64,000 nt of DNA from Bacteroidota bacterium (GCA_016706865.1 JADJIS010000003.1:2108001-2172000), one strand, 5' to 3'; shown: positions 18,190-27,471, counted from the first letter of the stretch. Made by a program: numbers and translations. The notes: generated from the sequence alone by a model not told the origin.

Positions 18190-18213
18190 CTAGTTGTAAC
18201 TTTGAGGAGACAC
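18172..18213 (-). repeat. REP-like hairpin R2, degenerate and inverted
   Basis: CCGAATCC, imperfect arms CAGAGTT / AACTTTG, ending GGAGACAC. Overlaps the 3' end of the deacetylase-like gene, whose stop lies at 18190. Confidence 0.7.
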
Positions 18214-19497
18214 TTTAAAGTTAAATTCCTCCATGATCTTTTTTGCATTAGTAACCTCTCCCCCATTATCCTTTATAAATTGTAGAACCGTTTTATATAA
18301 CTCAAACCACCCCTTATCTGCATAATCAAAAAAATAATTATTATGCCATAAAATAGTGAGGAGAGTATTTGTTTTATTTTTTTCCAGAAATTCGAGTATC
18401 CTTTTTTCTGCTTGTTTGGAGTTGCAGTTTTGATAATATTTTAAGGAAGTATCCATTACATTTAACGGGACCTCAACAAAATTATACGCTCTCTTTTCTT
18501 TAAGATGAAAGGGTTTGATGGGTAATCCATAATTATTTCTAAATCCGATCGCATCAGGAAATCCCATAGAAGAATCTAATTTAATTCCGGAATTTTCGAT
18601 GTCATCAAATGTATTAGGTAGTTCAGTAATTAAATAATGATTTCGATTTATTGGTAAACCAAGTTCACCTTGTTTTTTTAATTCATTGGTGAAATTATCT
18701 TTGCCGGCACTTTTATGTAAACCGTTTTCCCAACCTCTTGCTTTTATTTCACTGCGTATCTTTTTTATTGGAGCTGCATCAATTTCATAATCGGCATTGT
18801 TTATTCTGCGTGTTCCTTTTCCACTGTTCACCAACCAAAAGAATGTGGATCGCACATCAAATGCATCCTCAATATCCAGAATTTTATTGAGTAATAAATA
18901 ATCCGGAGTTTTGAGATAATGGTTAAAGATCAGTTGCAAAAGCGTACCGATCTTTCCGTGTTTTACTAAATATCCATAATTATCTCCTAAAGCTCCATAC
19001 ACCGAATCAATGTCGTGTGTCAGAAAATATTGTGTAACTCTTTCTTGTTTTTTTACCAGCGATTTAAGTTTTGGAGTTGACTCATATAATGCATCAAAAT
19101 ATTGTGCGACCAGATTCTGATCAATACAATTAAAATGTTTTTGTAAACTTATATTGTACGGAAAGCGGTCATATTTATCAGGTGTGTAATCAATATACTC
19201 CTGTAAATAACTCAATAAATAAAAACAAGTGCTGATATAATCCGGCTTACCGGATGCATTGGTATGCAGTGGTTCTTTTCTAAAATAACCTTTAAAATGA
19301 TAGTCACCTCCTAAATATGTATTTCTAAAAAAATGCGAGACCTGCATATCTCCCATACCGTGTTCCGCAATTAAAATATCTTCTCCCTCATTAACAAATT
19401 CACAATTAAATCCGATATACTTTGCAAAAACAGATATGGTCCATGCATATTCTTTGTGGAGCTCTGATTCTATTTTAAATTTAATTTTTGTAAGCAT
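18190..19497 (-). CDS. Polysaccharide deacetylase-like protein (NodB-like fold)
   Basis: The 435-residue protein has an N-terminal domain of about 150 residues seen in Bacteroidota deacetylase-like proteins. A NodB-like catalytic region follows: FLTHDIDSVYG with His161, Asp162 and Asp164, then VRSTFFWLV, NGLHKSAG, and LLTILWHNNYF near the end. The HDxD motif and later histidines are consistent with metal-dependent deacetylation of a surface polysaccharide. The motif spacing is unusual, so activity is not certain. It has no signal peptide. Its last codons and stop lie inside the degenerate palindrome R2, suggesting that insertion of the repeat altered the C-terminus. Confidence 0.75.
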   Translation of the reverse strand: MLTKIKFKIESELHKEYAWTISVFAKYIGFNCEFVNEGEDILIAEHGMGDMQVSHFFRNTYLGGDYHFKGYFRKEPLHTNASGKPDYISTCFYLLSYLQEYIDYTPDKYDRFPYNISLQKHFNCIDQNLVAQYFDALYESTPKLKSLVKKQERVTQYFLTHDIDSVYGALGDNYGYLVKHGKIGTLLQLIFNHYLKTPDYLLLNKILDIEDAFDVRSTFFWLVNSGKGTRRINNADYEIDAAPIKKIRSEIKARGWENGLHKSAGKDNFTNELKKQGELGLPINRNHYLITELPNTFDDIENSGIKLDSSMGFPDAIGFRNNYGLPIKPFHLKEKRAYNFVEVPLNVMDTSLKYYQNCNSKQAEKRILEFLEKNKTNTLLTILWHNNYFFDYADKGWFELYKTVLQFIKDNGGEVTNAKKIMEEFNFKVSPQSYN

Positions 19498-19565
19498 CGA
19501 AATAAATACAGGCCACTAAGGCACTAAGACACAAAGATTTCACAAAGAAAAAATAAATGATAGAA

Positions 19566-21119
19566 TTAAATATCAAATTTAATTCCTTGCGCCAACGGTA
19601 ATTTTGTTGAATAATTAATCGTATTTGTTTGTCTGCGCATGTAAGCTTTCCAGCAATCGCTTCCGCTCTCACGTCCGCCACCGGTTTCTTTTTCCCCACC
19701 GAATGCACCACCAATCTCTGCGCCGCTTGTTCCGATATTTACATTTGCAATTCCGCAATCTGATCCTGCTACTGATAAGAAGTATTCTGTCTCCAAAATA
19801 TTTGTCGACATAATTGCAGAACTCAAACCCTGCGGAACATTATTGTGTATAGCAACGGCTTCTTCAATAGTATTGTATTTCATCACATATAAAATAGGCG
19901 CAAAAGTTTCGTGTTGGACGATCGCAAATTCATTTTTCGCTTCAATGATACATGGTTTTACATAACAACCGCTTTCATATCCTTCCCCTTCACAAACTCC
20001 ACCTTCCACTAAAATATTTCCGCCCTCCGCAATTGCTTTTTCAATTGCAGAAGTATAATCCTCCACCGCTTTAACATCTATCAACGGACCAACGTGATTA
20101 TTTTCATCCAATGGATTTCCTATTTTCAATTGTGAATAGGTTTTTCTTAGTGTATTTATTACACTATCATATACAGAAGCGTGAATAATTAATCTACGGG
20201 TAGTTGTGCAACGTTGTCCTGCAGTTCCTACAGCTCCAAAAATAGCAGCGCGAATTGCAATTTCCATATTAGCGTGCTCAGTAATAATGATGGCATTATT
20301 ACCACCTAATTCCTGAATTACTTTTCCTAAACGTTCTCCAACAATTCCACCAATTCTTTTTCCAACGCGCGTACTTCCTGTAACTGAAATTAAAGGAATA
20401 CGTTTATCCTTAGCCATTTCCTCTCCAATAGAATTATGAGATACCATTAACGCACTCACTCCTTCCGGAACATTATTATCTTTAAATACTTCGGCAATTA
20501 TTTTATGTGTTGCAATTGCACTCATGGTAACTTTTGAACTCGGTTTCCAGATACAAACATCTCCACACACAAATGCAAGTGCTGCATTCCAACTCCAAAC
20601 AGCCACAGGGAAATTAAATGCGGAAATAATTCCAACTATGCCGAGCGGATGCCATTGCTCATACATGCGATGTAAAGGACGTTCGCTATGCATGGTCAAA
20701 CCATATAACTGGCGACTTAATCCCACTGCAAAATCGCAGATATCTATCATTTCCTGCACTTCTCCTAAACCTTCCTGCAAACTTTTTCCCATTTCGTAAC
20801 TTACTAAGGTTCCGAGTGCATGTTTATGCAAACGCAATTTATCACCGATCTGACGAACCACCTCACCGCGTTTTGGTGCCGGCCAGTTGCGCCATTCTTT
20901 GAATGCCTTTTCGGCAGTCTGCACAATTATTTCATATTCCGCTCTCGAAGCTGAAGTGCAACTTGCAATTAAAGCCCCATCAACGGGAGAATAACTTTCT
21001 ATCGTATTTCCATCCCCCTTCAACCAGTTTAAACCTGTTGACACACCACTATTGTTCTCTTTTATTCCAAGAAGGTGCAATTCCTTCTCTATCATATTTG
21101 TTTTTTGCAAAGTTTCCAT
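19566..21119 (-). CDS. Aldehyde dehydrogenase, ALDH7 (alpha-aminoadipic semialdehyde dehydrogenase) type
   Basis: The 517-residue NAD-dependent aldehyde dehydrogenase has all catalytic elements: Asn169 in AFNFPVAVW, Lys192 in WKPSSK, Glu270 in IQELGGN and the nucleophile Cys304 in GTAGQRCTTTRR. The C-terminus (GTSGAEIGGAFGGEKETGGG, then SDCWKAYMRRQTNTINYS) is the signature of the ALDH7/antiquitin branch. That branch oxidises alpha-aminoadipate semialdehyde in lysine breakdown. No other lysine-catabolic gene is nearby, so the substrate is inferred from family only. The promoter box TAATTTTG lies about 20 bases upstream of the ATG. Confidence 0.9.
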   Translation of the reverse strand: METLQKTNMIEKELHLLGIKENNSGVSTGLNWLKGDGNTIESYSPVDGALIASCTSASRAEYEIIVQTAEKAFKEWRNWPAPKRGEVVRQIGDKLRLHKHALGTLVSYEMGKSLQEGLGEVQEMIDICDFAVGLSRQLYGLTMHSERPLHRMYEQWHPLGIVGIISAFNFPVAVWSWNAALAFVCGDVCIWKPSSKVTMSAIATHKIIAEVFKDNNVPEGVSALMVSHNSIGEEMAKDKRIPLISVTGSTRVGKRIGGIVGERLGKVIQELGGNNAIIITEHANMEIAIRAAIFGAVGTAGQRCTTTRRLIIHASVYDSVINTLRKTYSQLKIGNPLDENNHVGPLIDVKAVEDYTSAIEKAIAEGGNILVEGGVCEGEGYESGCYVKPCIIEAKNEFAIVQHETFAPILYVMKYNTIEEAVAIHNNVPQGLSSAIMSTNILETEYFLSVAGSDCGIANVNIGTSGAEIGGAFGGEKETGGGRESGSDCWKAYMRRQTNTINYSTKLPLAQGIKFDI

Positions 21120-21136
21120 TTTACTGATTTATGGTG

Positions 21137-21144
21137 CAAAATTA
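21137..21144 (-). promoter_or_regulatory. -7 promoter box TAATTTTG of the aldehyde dehydrogenase gene
   Basis: Exact match to the Bacteroidota TAnnTTTG consensus on the minus strand, 17 bases before the ATG at 21119. No clear -33 TTG was found. Confidence 0.45.
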
Positions 21145-21190
21145 CGGAGAAAAAACGGGGGTTTTTAGTTAGAAATTTCGAAGTCACCAA

Positions 21191-23335
21191 TTAGTAAATA
21201 ATAAAACTCACTACTTGGGGATGAACATAAGTTTTTATTATATAAATTCCAGGAGGATATTTATCGATATTAAGATGATTTACGGGAAATATGATAGGTG
21301 TAGTTTCAATTATTTCACCCGAAATATTTATAATTTCAAAAATGCCCGCTTCTTGTTCACTCCACTCAATATTTAAAATTTTGTCAGTAGGATTAGGATA
21401 AACTTTCATGCTGTTAATTTCTACATAAGCCAAGTTCAATCCCTCATCAATAATATCATTGCAATCATCATCCACCCCATTTAATAATTCTTCTGCTCCC
21501 GGATAAATATTGGGATCGGTATCATCACAATCGCTGTCGTTTAATACAAATCCTTCCGGAATATCACAGGAAAGGGAATCTACAAATATATTTCCATAGT
21601 TATCTCCGTCTGCATCTTCATAACTTTGTATATAGGCGAGATTGTCATCAATTGTGCCGTCGCAATCGTTATCGAGATAATCACAGATCTCTGTTGCTCC
21701 AGGGTAAATTAAATTATTTGTATCATTACAATCGGTACTGTCCAATACATAACCAAATGGAAAATTACAGGAAACGCTGTCTTGTAACAAGGCACCGAAG
21801 GCATCTCCATCTAAATCCGCATAATATACCGTAAAAATTGCGTCTTCATCAATAATTCCATTGCAATTATCGTCAACGGAATTACAAATATCCGTTGCCC
21901 CGGGATAAATTAAATTGTTTGCATTATTACAGTCCGTACTATCCAAAACATAACCTAATGGCAGTTCACACGCCAGTGAATCATTTAATATATCCCCAAA
22001 ACCATCTCCATCTATATCAGCATAATAAGGTGTATTGCAAATGCCGAGTTTTACGATCCAATAGTCGAAATCTCCATTATTTTCTGACACATCAAAGTCG
22101 TTAGAGCGAGAATATCCTGATACTACTAAATCAGAATCACTAGTTTCTAAAATTCCATATGCGTTATCATAATCGGAACCTCCAATGGATTTTTCATAAA
22201 TAATATTTGATAAAGAATCAATTTTCACAATCCAAAAATCTGTAATTCCTTTATTCTCACTTAAATCAAAATCAGATGATCTTGAAGCTCCTGCGAAAAC
22301 ATAACAACTATCCATTAATAGAATAATGGAAAAAGCAACGTCAGCATCTGAACCACCATAACACTTCTTCCAAATATCATTGCCAAGGCTATCAAGTTTT
22401 ATTAACCAACAATCCTGAGTTCCACCATGAAATCCAACAACATCACCATCATTGGAATAGGTCTCACCGCTAACTAAATATCCTTTATCCGAAGTCTCAA
22501 CCAATGAATAAGCAATATCGGTAGACGAACCGCCAAAAGACTTTTCCCAAATTAAATTACCATTTGCATCTAATTTTATAACCCAAAAATCACCTAACCC
22601 ATTATTTATTGTCACATCACCCCCCCCATATGCAGAACCAACCAATACAAAATTTCCATATGTATCTTGAATCACGTCCATTGCACCATCATCAAAGAAA
22701 GGAGATCCATATGTTTTTTCCCATTCAATATCACCACTTGTATTAAGTTTTACGATCCACCAATCACTGGAACCTTCAGAAGTACCTTCAAATACATCCC
22801 CATCTTGAGAATTAGTACCAGCTGCTATAATATATCCTGAATCACTTGTTACCGCTATGGAAAATCCAGCATCACCATCGGAACCTCCTAATGATTTTTG
22901 CCATTCTAAATTACCAATTGAATTTACCTTTACTACCCAACAATCCACATCACCCTGAAAACTAGTTATATCTCCATCATTTGAATATGTGCTACCAACC
23001 ATAATAAAACCACCATCAAATGTTTGTTTTACATCCCTACAATAATCCAATGATGAACCACCGTATGATTTTTCCCATTCCATTATGCCTAATGAATTTA
23101 ATTTAACCAACCAATAATCAGAAAAGCCATGTATTTCGGTAACATCAAAATCATTAATTCCAGCATATCCTCCTAGCAAAAAACCACCATCATTTGTCAT
23201 TAATATGGCATTGCCTTTATCCCACTGACTGCTTCCAAAATTATATTCCCACATAACCTCCGGAATCTGAGAATAGCATATATCAATTGAAATTGCAATC
23301 AATACAGAATTAAATAACATCTTCAGACTTTTCAT
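21191..23335 (-). CDS. T9SS secreted protein: seven propeller-like repeats, three MopE metal-binding motifs, sorting domain
   Basis: The 714-residue protein starts with a signal peptide (MKSLKMLFNSVLIAISIDICYS). Seven ~60-residue repeats follow, each with DGGFxxxG, a DGDV or DFDV turn and a closing WVVKLNSIGNLEW-like strand, then EKSxGGS. Seven units suggest a seven-bladed beta-propeller. Next come three Cu-binding/MopE-type modules of the pattern YADxDGDGFG, DSTDCND, IYPGAxEICN and DDNCNGIIDE; their acidic loops probably bind calcium or other metals. The C-terminal T9SS domain has VYPNPTDKILNIEW and PPGIYIIKTY. It ends VVSFIIY instead of the more usual basic FIK, a small oddity. It is exported and probably surface located; its ligand is unknown. 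Confidence 0.85.
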   Translation of the reverse strand: MKSLKMLFNSVLIAISIDICYSQIPEVMWEYNFGSSQWDKGNAILMTNDGGFLLGGYAGINDFDVTEIHGFSDYWLVKLNSLGIMEWEKSYGGSSLDYCRDVKQTFDGGFIMVGSTYSNDGDITSFQGDVDCWVVKVNSIGNLEWQKSLGGSDGDAGFSIAVTSDSGYIIAAGTNSQDGDVFEGTSEGSSDWWIVKLNTSGDIEWEKTYGSPFFDDGAMDVIQDTYGNFVLVGSAYGGGDVTINNGLGDFWVIKLDANGNLIWEKSFGGSSTDIAYSLVETSDKGYLVSGETYSNDGDVVGFHGGTQDCWLIKLDSLGNDIWKKCYGGSDADVAFSIILLMDSCYVFAGASRSSDFDLSENKGITDFWIVKIDSLSNIIYEKSIGGSDYDNAYGILETSDSDLVVSGYSRSNDFDVSENNGDFDYWIVKLGICNTPYYADIDGDGFGDILNDSLACELPLGYVLDSTDCNNANNLIYPGATDICNSVDDNCNGIIDEDAIFTVYYADLDGDAFGALLQDSVSCNFPFGYVLDSTDCNDTNNLIYPGATEICDYLDNDCDGTIDDNLAYIQSYEDADGDNYGNIFVDSLSCDIPEGFVLNDSDCDDTDPNIYPGAEELLNGVDDDCNDIIDEGLNLAYVEINSMKVYPNPTDKILNIEWSEQEAGIFEIINISGEIIETTPIIFPVNHLNIDKYPPGIYIIKTYVHPQVVSFIIY

Positions 23336-23429
23336 TACACTAATTATACGGCTAAGATAGCTATCTTTTTTAGATTTCTCAAATAAAAACAGTGCTTATT
23401 TACACTGTCACTTTCCTCCCTGGAAAGTA

Positions 23430-26366
23430 ATGGAATATAAAGATATTCAAAGTAATTTGCTATTCATTTTCTCAAATTTCTTAACTCTTAAACTAAATTT
23501 TATGCTAAAATTATTTGCATCCAGAAAGGGTTTGGTTTTATTCAAACAAATATCTTTCGCGGTCACCACATTTTTATTGATCTATACTTCGTATTCTTTC
23601 CGAGTGAAGCCGACTGTAGCTCATTCTAATTCTACTGAGTTGCTAGGTTTATATCTTTCGGCTATTTTAACAGAGGATACGGTGAAGCATAAAATAGGTG
23701 ATACGATAGCAGTATACAGTTCAGGTTTAGATACCGTTTATGTGACCTATGCAGAGGCTATTCCTGACTCACTGGCGGAAGAACTTTGGGTAATAAATGA
23801 TCCACATAAAGAAATGGTAATACAACTCTCGCATCATGATGCTGCGGTAAATGAAGGAGTGATTGGAATTAATCTAAGTGATTTTTTTCAGAAAGCAGGA
23901 ACCCTTCAAAAGGGACACGGCAATTATGATCATAATACAAATTATACAGGAGTTGAGGACCCATGGGAAGCAATGGTAGCTCTAAAACCAAAAACAGTGC
24001 GGATTTTCAGTGGAGCTGGCAGTAAGTTTATGCATCCGCTTGGATATTACGATGATGAGGATGAAATTAATTATGGTGGTTATGGATATTTCTGGAAAGA
24101 ATTAATACCATTATATGATAGGACGGAGAATGTAAATGTTGCACCATCGGAGATATCCATAATAAGTGAATTATCTGACGGCGAATGCGATCCCGGCGAA
24201 TTAATTTGGATAAAAGAAAGTTTTCGCGAGGATTTCTCAGGATATTACAATAAATCTGTTTCGCAACAGGATGATGCTTTATATATTACGCAATTTATTA
24301 ATATGATCGACGAAATTGAAACAGGAGGTCACGTAGTTGATGTAATTTATTGTGTAAATATTTTAACGCAATCTGCAAGTGAAATGTTGGATGTTATTGA
24401 TTATTTGGAATTGTATGGCGTGAATGTGGTAGGTGTGGAATTAGGCAATGAAGTATATTTTGAATTTCATAACCTCGCATTGGGAATGACCGATTTTGAA
24501 CATTATTGGGAATATATTAATGGTGGAAATTATTCAGGTGGTGAAGAAACTGCCTTACTTGCAGTATTGCCGGATTATATGGAAGAAGATCATGACTATA
24601 TAGGTAATATAAAAGGAAGATCGGAATATCACCATATAAAAATTGGTTTGCCTGCTCAAAATATTCCAAACTGTGGTGAGGCGTATGATATTGCGTTATT
24701 TGATGACCCTACACGTGATGAAGAAATTACTGAAGATAATGCAATTCCAGTTGATAGAGATCCTGATCCTGGATTTATTGATCCATGTGATTGTTTCTAT
24801 CCACAATGGAACCTAGATATGGTAACCCATTATGCAGATGTTACTACGGAATCTACAAATGAATATTATAAATTTGACGCTATTATTTTTCATAATTATT
24901 ATACGCCTAAAAATAATTCCATTCTTTGCGAGGGAAATTCAAATTGGATGGATATTATGTGTGAAATGCATCCTGAATATGACGGGGAAAATCTCGACCT
25001 AGATTACTGGGATCCCTATATTTATGAAGGTCCTTGGAATTATGCTGATGGCGGAATTCCTACTGCACCTGACGAGGATTTGAAGGAAGCTTTCTATAAA
25101 ATTAATGGAATTTCTTATCCAGATGATGATGATGAACTTGTACCGGGTAATTTTAAAGAATTTACCAGAGACCGTATTGATTATTCTTATGAAGAGCACG
25201 CTCTTCAGATGCTGTTTACGGATACTGACGAAGATCCGACTTATAAGGAGGTTTGGGTAACTGAATATAATTTACATGATGGATTAAGATTTCCCAACTC
25301 ACCTGAGGGAAAAGCAAACCAAAATAAAGTGCAACCATATGCATCCACCGTTACAAATACATTTTCGCATGCAGCAATGTTACAAAACTGGTTTTTATGG
25401 AATATTAAATCATCATTTGATCCTGATTATAGACCTTACTTTCTTACCAGAGCTACAGTTCAAAATGCGATCGGTGGGACTACCATTGACCTTATGAATG
25501 AAGGAGATGCCGCAGATCAAAAACTTCTTGGTGAAATTTCATCCTGTACCACATCCGTAAAAGATCCTTTCTTTGTGCGCAGAGCGACATATTTTGCAAT
25601 GCAACTATGGAGGGTTATAAGTGATAATCATTTGCATTATCTAAAAACGGAAACTACAATGGCTTCACTCAATGATAATTTGGCTCCTACCATTTTTATT
25701 GACGAAGCCGAACAGAAAATTTATGTATTCTATACCAACGTAACCGATCTCGAACAGAAATATATGTTTGCACCCGGAACATTGGTAAATGATTTTGGTG
25801 GTGAAACTTATTATGACATAATTTTAACTCCAGATGTAGATGGGTTAATACTAGATGCAGATCAGTTATATTCAACGGCAGGAAACGGTGCAATATTTAG
25901 AATTAGCGACGCATACGATGATTGTACAGAATCGATTGGACAGGTAAACAGATTTGAATTACGAGATCTTGAAACCTTATTGGATGCAGATGTTTCTTGT
26001 CCAGGCCCATTTGTTGGAGCGGCGTATGGAGGGGTGTGTGTTCTTGTTCCTCCGGTTTCAATGGGATATTTTATTATACCATTTGAAGTAGATACACCAC
26101 GTTTAGGAAATGTTCATGACATTTATTCCATTTATCCTAATCCTGCATCCACATATTTTATAGTGCAACAAAAAAATATCAATAATCAGGAAATTCACGA
26201 CATAAATATTGAGATTTACAGCATGTTTGGCAACCTGCTTCAAAAAACCATAGTTTCAGAGGGACAATCCATTGATATTTCAAAATTACCTGTTGGTGTT
26301 TATAACGTTTTGATAAAAACCGATGGTTTAAAAACAGAGACAGAATCACTGATTAAAATGAAGTAA
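23430..26366 (+). CDS. T9SS secreted protein with a glycoside-hydrolase (clan A-like) catalytic pattern
   Basis: The 978-residue product has a hydrophobic signal sequence (LFKQISFAVTTFLLIYTSYSF), then a long region with (beta/alpha)8-barrel features. GVELGNEVYF (Asn340-Glu341) matches the acid/base motif of clan GH-A retaining enzymes, and KEVWVTEYNLHD (Glu612) has the form of the nucleophile strand in the same clan, as in GH39, GH51 or GH79. The 271-residue spacing is longer than usual, with acidic insertions between. A beta-sandwich-like region follows, then a T9SS sorting domain with IYPNPASTYFIV and LPVGVYNVLIKT. The family cannot be named with certainty. An alternative start at the ATG at 23502 would place the signal peptide directly at the N-terminus and is quite possible. 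Confidence 0.75.
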   Translation: MEYKDIQSNLLFIFSNFLTLKLNFMLKLFASRKGLVLFKQISFAVTTFLLIYTSYSFRVKPTVAHSNSTELLGLYLSAILTEDTVKHKIGDTIAVYSSGLDTVYVTYAEAIPDSLAEELWVINDPHKEMVIQLSHHDAAVNEGVIGINLSDFFQKAGTLQKGHGNYDHNTNYTGVEDPWEAMVALKPKTVRIFSGAGSKFMHPLGYYDDEDEINYGGYGYFWKELIPLYDRTENVNVAPSEISIISELSDGECDPGELIWIKESFREDFSGYYNKSVSQQDDALYITQFINMIDEIETGGHVVDVIYCVNILTQSASEMLDVIDYLELYGVNVVGVELGNEVYFEFHNLALGMTDFEHYWEYINGGNYSGGEETALLAVLPDYMEEDHDYIGNIKGRSEYHHIKIGLPAQNIPNCGEAYDIALFDDPTRDEEITEDNAIPVDRDPDPGFIDPCDCFYPQWNLDMVTHYADVTTESTNEYYKFDAIIFHNYYTPKNNSILCEGNSNWMDIMCEMHPEYDGENLDLDYWDPYIYEGPWNYADGGIPTAPDEDLKEAFYKINGISYPDDDDELVPGNFKEFTRDRIDYSYEEHALQMLFTDTDEDPTYKEVWVTEYNLHDGLRFPNSPEGKANQNKVQPYASTVTNTFSHAAMLQNWFLWNIKSSFDPDYRPYFLTRATVQNAIGGTTIDLMNEGDAADQKLLGEISSCTTSVKDPFFVRRATYFAMQLWRVISDNHLHYLKTETTMASLNDNLAPTIFIDEAEQKIYVFYTNVTDLEQKYMFAPGTLVNDFGGETYYDIILTPDVDGLILDADQLYSTAGNGAIFRISDAYDDCTESIGQVNRFELRDLETLLDADVSCPGPFVGAAYGGVCVLVPPVSMGYFIIPFEVDTPRLGNVHDIYSIYPNPASTYFIVQQKNINNQEIHDINIEIYSMFGNLLQKTIVSEGQSIDISKLPVGVYNVLIKTDGLKTETESLIKMK

Positions 26367-26393
26367 CAAAAATTAACGTACAGTTTTAAATAA

Positions 26394-26420
26394 TAACCCG
26401 TTGCAAAATGCAGCGGGTTA
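26394..26420 (+). terminator. Stem-loop terminator of the glycoside-hydrolase-like T9SS gene
   Basis: TAACCCG pairs with CGGGTTA, and the stem continues through TTGCA / TGCAG (one G-T pair) to a three-base AAA loop, about 12 bp in all. It lies 28 bases after the stop and is followed by the T-rich TGTATTTTAA. Confidence 0.65.
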
Positions 26421-26544
26421 TGTATTTTAAATTTTACCGCAATAATACGCATACTAATTTAAATATTTAAAATTGATGATCTTTGCTTATATTAAAGTCT
26501 TTATTTTAAACCTAAGTCATCATTATAATAACAAATATGCAACT

Positions 26545-27162
26545 ATGCCAATCAAACCAAACCCAATCGATCTCTACATCTCCAAAGCACAACCCTTTGC
26601 TCAACCCATACTCACACACTTCCGCAAACTGGTTCACGATACCTGTCCAGATGCAGAAGAAAAAATGAAATGGGGAATGCCATTTTTTGATTATAAAGGA
26701 CAGATGTTGTGTAACATGGCATCCTTTAAACAACATTGTGCCTTTGGATTCTGGAAGGCTTCATTAATGAAAGACGCCCAATTATTGGAAAATGCAAAAT
26801 CAGAATCCGCCATGGGACATTTAGGCAAAATTACTTCCATGAAAGATATGCCTTCCGATAAAAAAATAATTGGCTGGATAAAAGAAGCGATGAAATTAAA
26901 TGACGAAGGCAAAAGTGTACCCAAACCAAAACCCACAGAAAAAGATAAAAAAGAATTGATCGTCCCAAAACAATTACAAGCTGCACTCAATAAAAATAAA
27001 AAAGCAAAATCCACCTTCGAAAATTTCGCCTACTCCCATCGCAAAGAATATATTCAATGGATAACAGAAGCAAAAACAGAAACGACCAGAGATAAAAGAA
27101 TTGCAACAACTATTGAGTGGTTGACAGAGGGTAAGGGAAGACATTGGAAATATCAGGGATGA
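26545..27162 (+). CDS. YdeI/DUF1801-type protein
   Basis: The 205-residue product has the DUF1801/YdeI N-terminal fold: DLYISKAQPFAQPILTHFRKLV, then CPDAEEKMKWGMPFFDYKGQMLCNMA and HCAFGFWKASLM. A C-terminal OmpD-associated-like helical tail with LQAALNKNKKAKSTFENFAYSHRKEYIQWI and TRDKRIATTIEWL follows. YdeI-like proteins are cytosolic; a few are linked to bacteriocin or peptide resistance, but their biochemistry is not known. I chose the ATG at 26545, which starts MPIKPNPID. The longer frame from 26473 would add 24 residues without family support. A 15-unit heptanucleotide array starts one base after the stop codon. Confidence 0.8.
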   Translation: MPIKPNPIDLYISKAQPFAQPILTHFRKLVHDTCPDAEEKMKWGMPFFDYKGQMLCNMASFKQHCAFGFWKASLMKDAQLLENAKSESAMGHLGKITSMKDMPSDKKIIGWIKEAMKLNDEGKSVPKPKPTEKDKKELIVPKQLQAALNKNKKAKSTFENFAYSHRKEYIQWITEAKTETTRDKRIATTIEWLTEGKGRHWKYQG

Positions 27163-27163
27163 A

Positions 27164-27268
27164 GTTCGGGGTTCTGAGTTCTGGGTTCTGGGTTCTGAGT
27201 TCTGGGTTCTGAGTTCTGGGTTCTGAGTTCGGAGTTCGGAGTTCTGAGTTCGGAGTTTGGGGTTCTGT
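27164..27268. repeat. Heptanucleotide array B, 15 tandem units
   Basis: Fifteen consecutive 7-mers of the form GTTCTGA, GTTCTGG, GTTCGGA or GTTTGGG. It begins one base after the stop codon of the YdeI-type gene and uses the same unit as array A at 6944. Confidence 0.92.
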
Positions 27269-27471
27269 GTAGCCAGATGTTTACAAGGTTTGCAAAAGTT
27301 TCAGGGTTGAGTTCCGATTAAAATTTTTTATTTTTTGATTGTTATTTTTTATTAATCATGGTTTAGATGGTTTGCAAAAGTTTGCAAGGTTGTGATCCGA
27401 TTAAAATGAGTTTTAATTGTAGAGACACAATGCATCGCGTCTCTACAATTAAAAATGTTCAACCAACTAAA
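27269..27471. repeat. Intergenic repeat block shared with the 7-kb gap
   Basis: Contains GTTTGCAA-type words, TCCGATT, and a 7-bp periodic tract TTATTTT, TTGATTG, TTATTTT, TTATTAA (27328-27355) nearly identical to that at about 7108-7135. Near 27417 an inverted repeat TTTAATTGTAGAGAC ... GTCTCTACAATTAAA encloses ACAATGCATCGC, giving a 15-bp stem. There is no gene. Confidence 0.75.

Noticed and set aside
6944..27268. Whether heptad or palindrome arrays are CRISPR
   Set aside because: Repeats are directly adjacent with no unique spacers and no cas genes.
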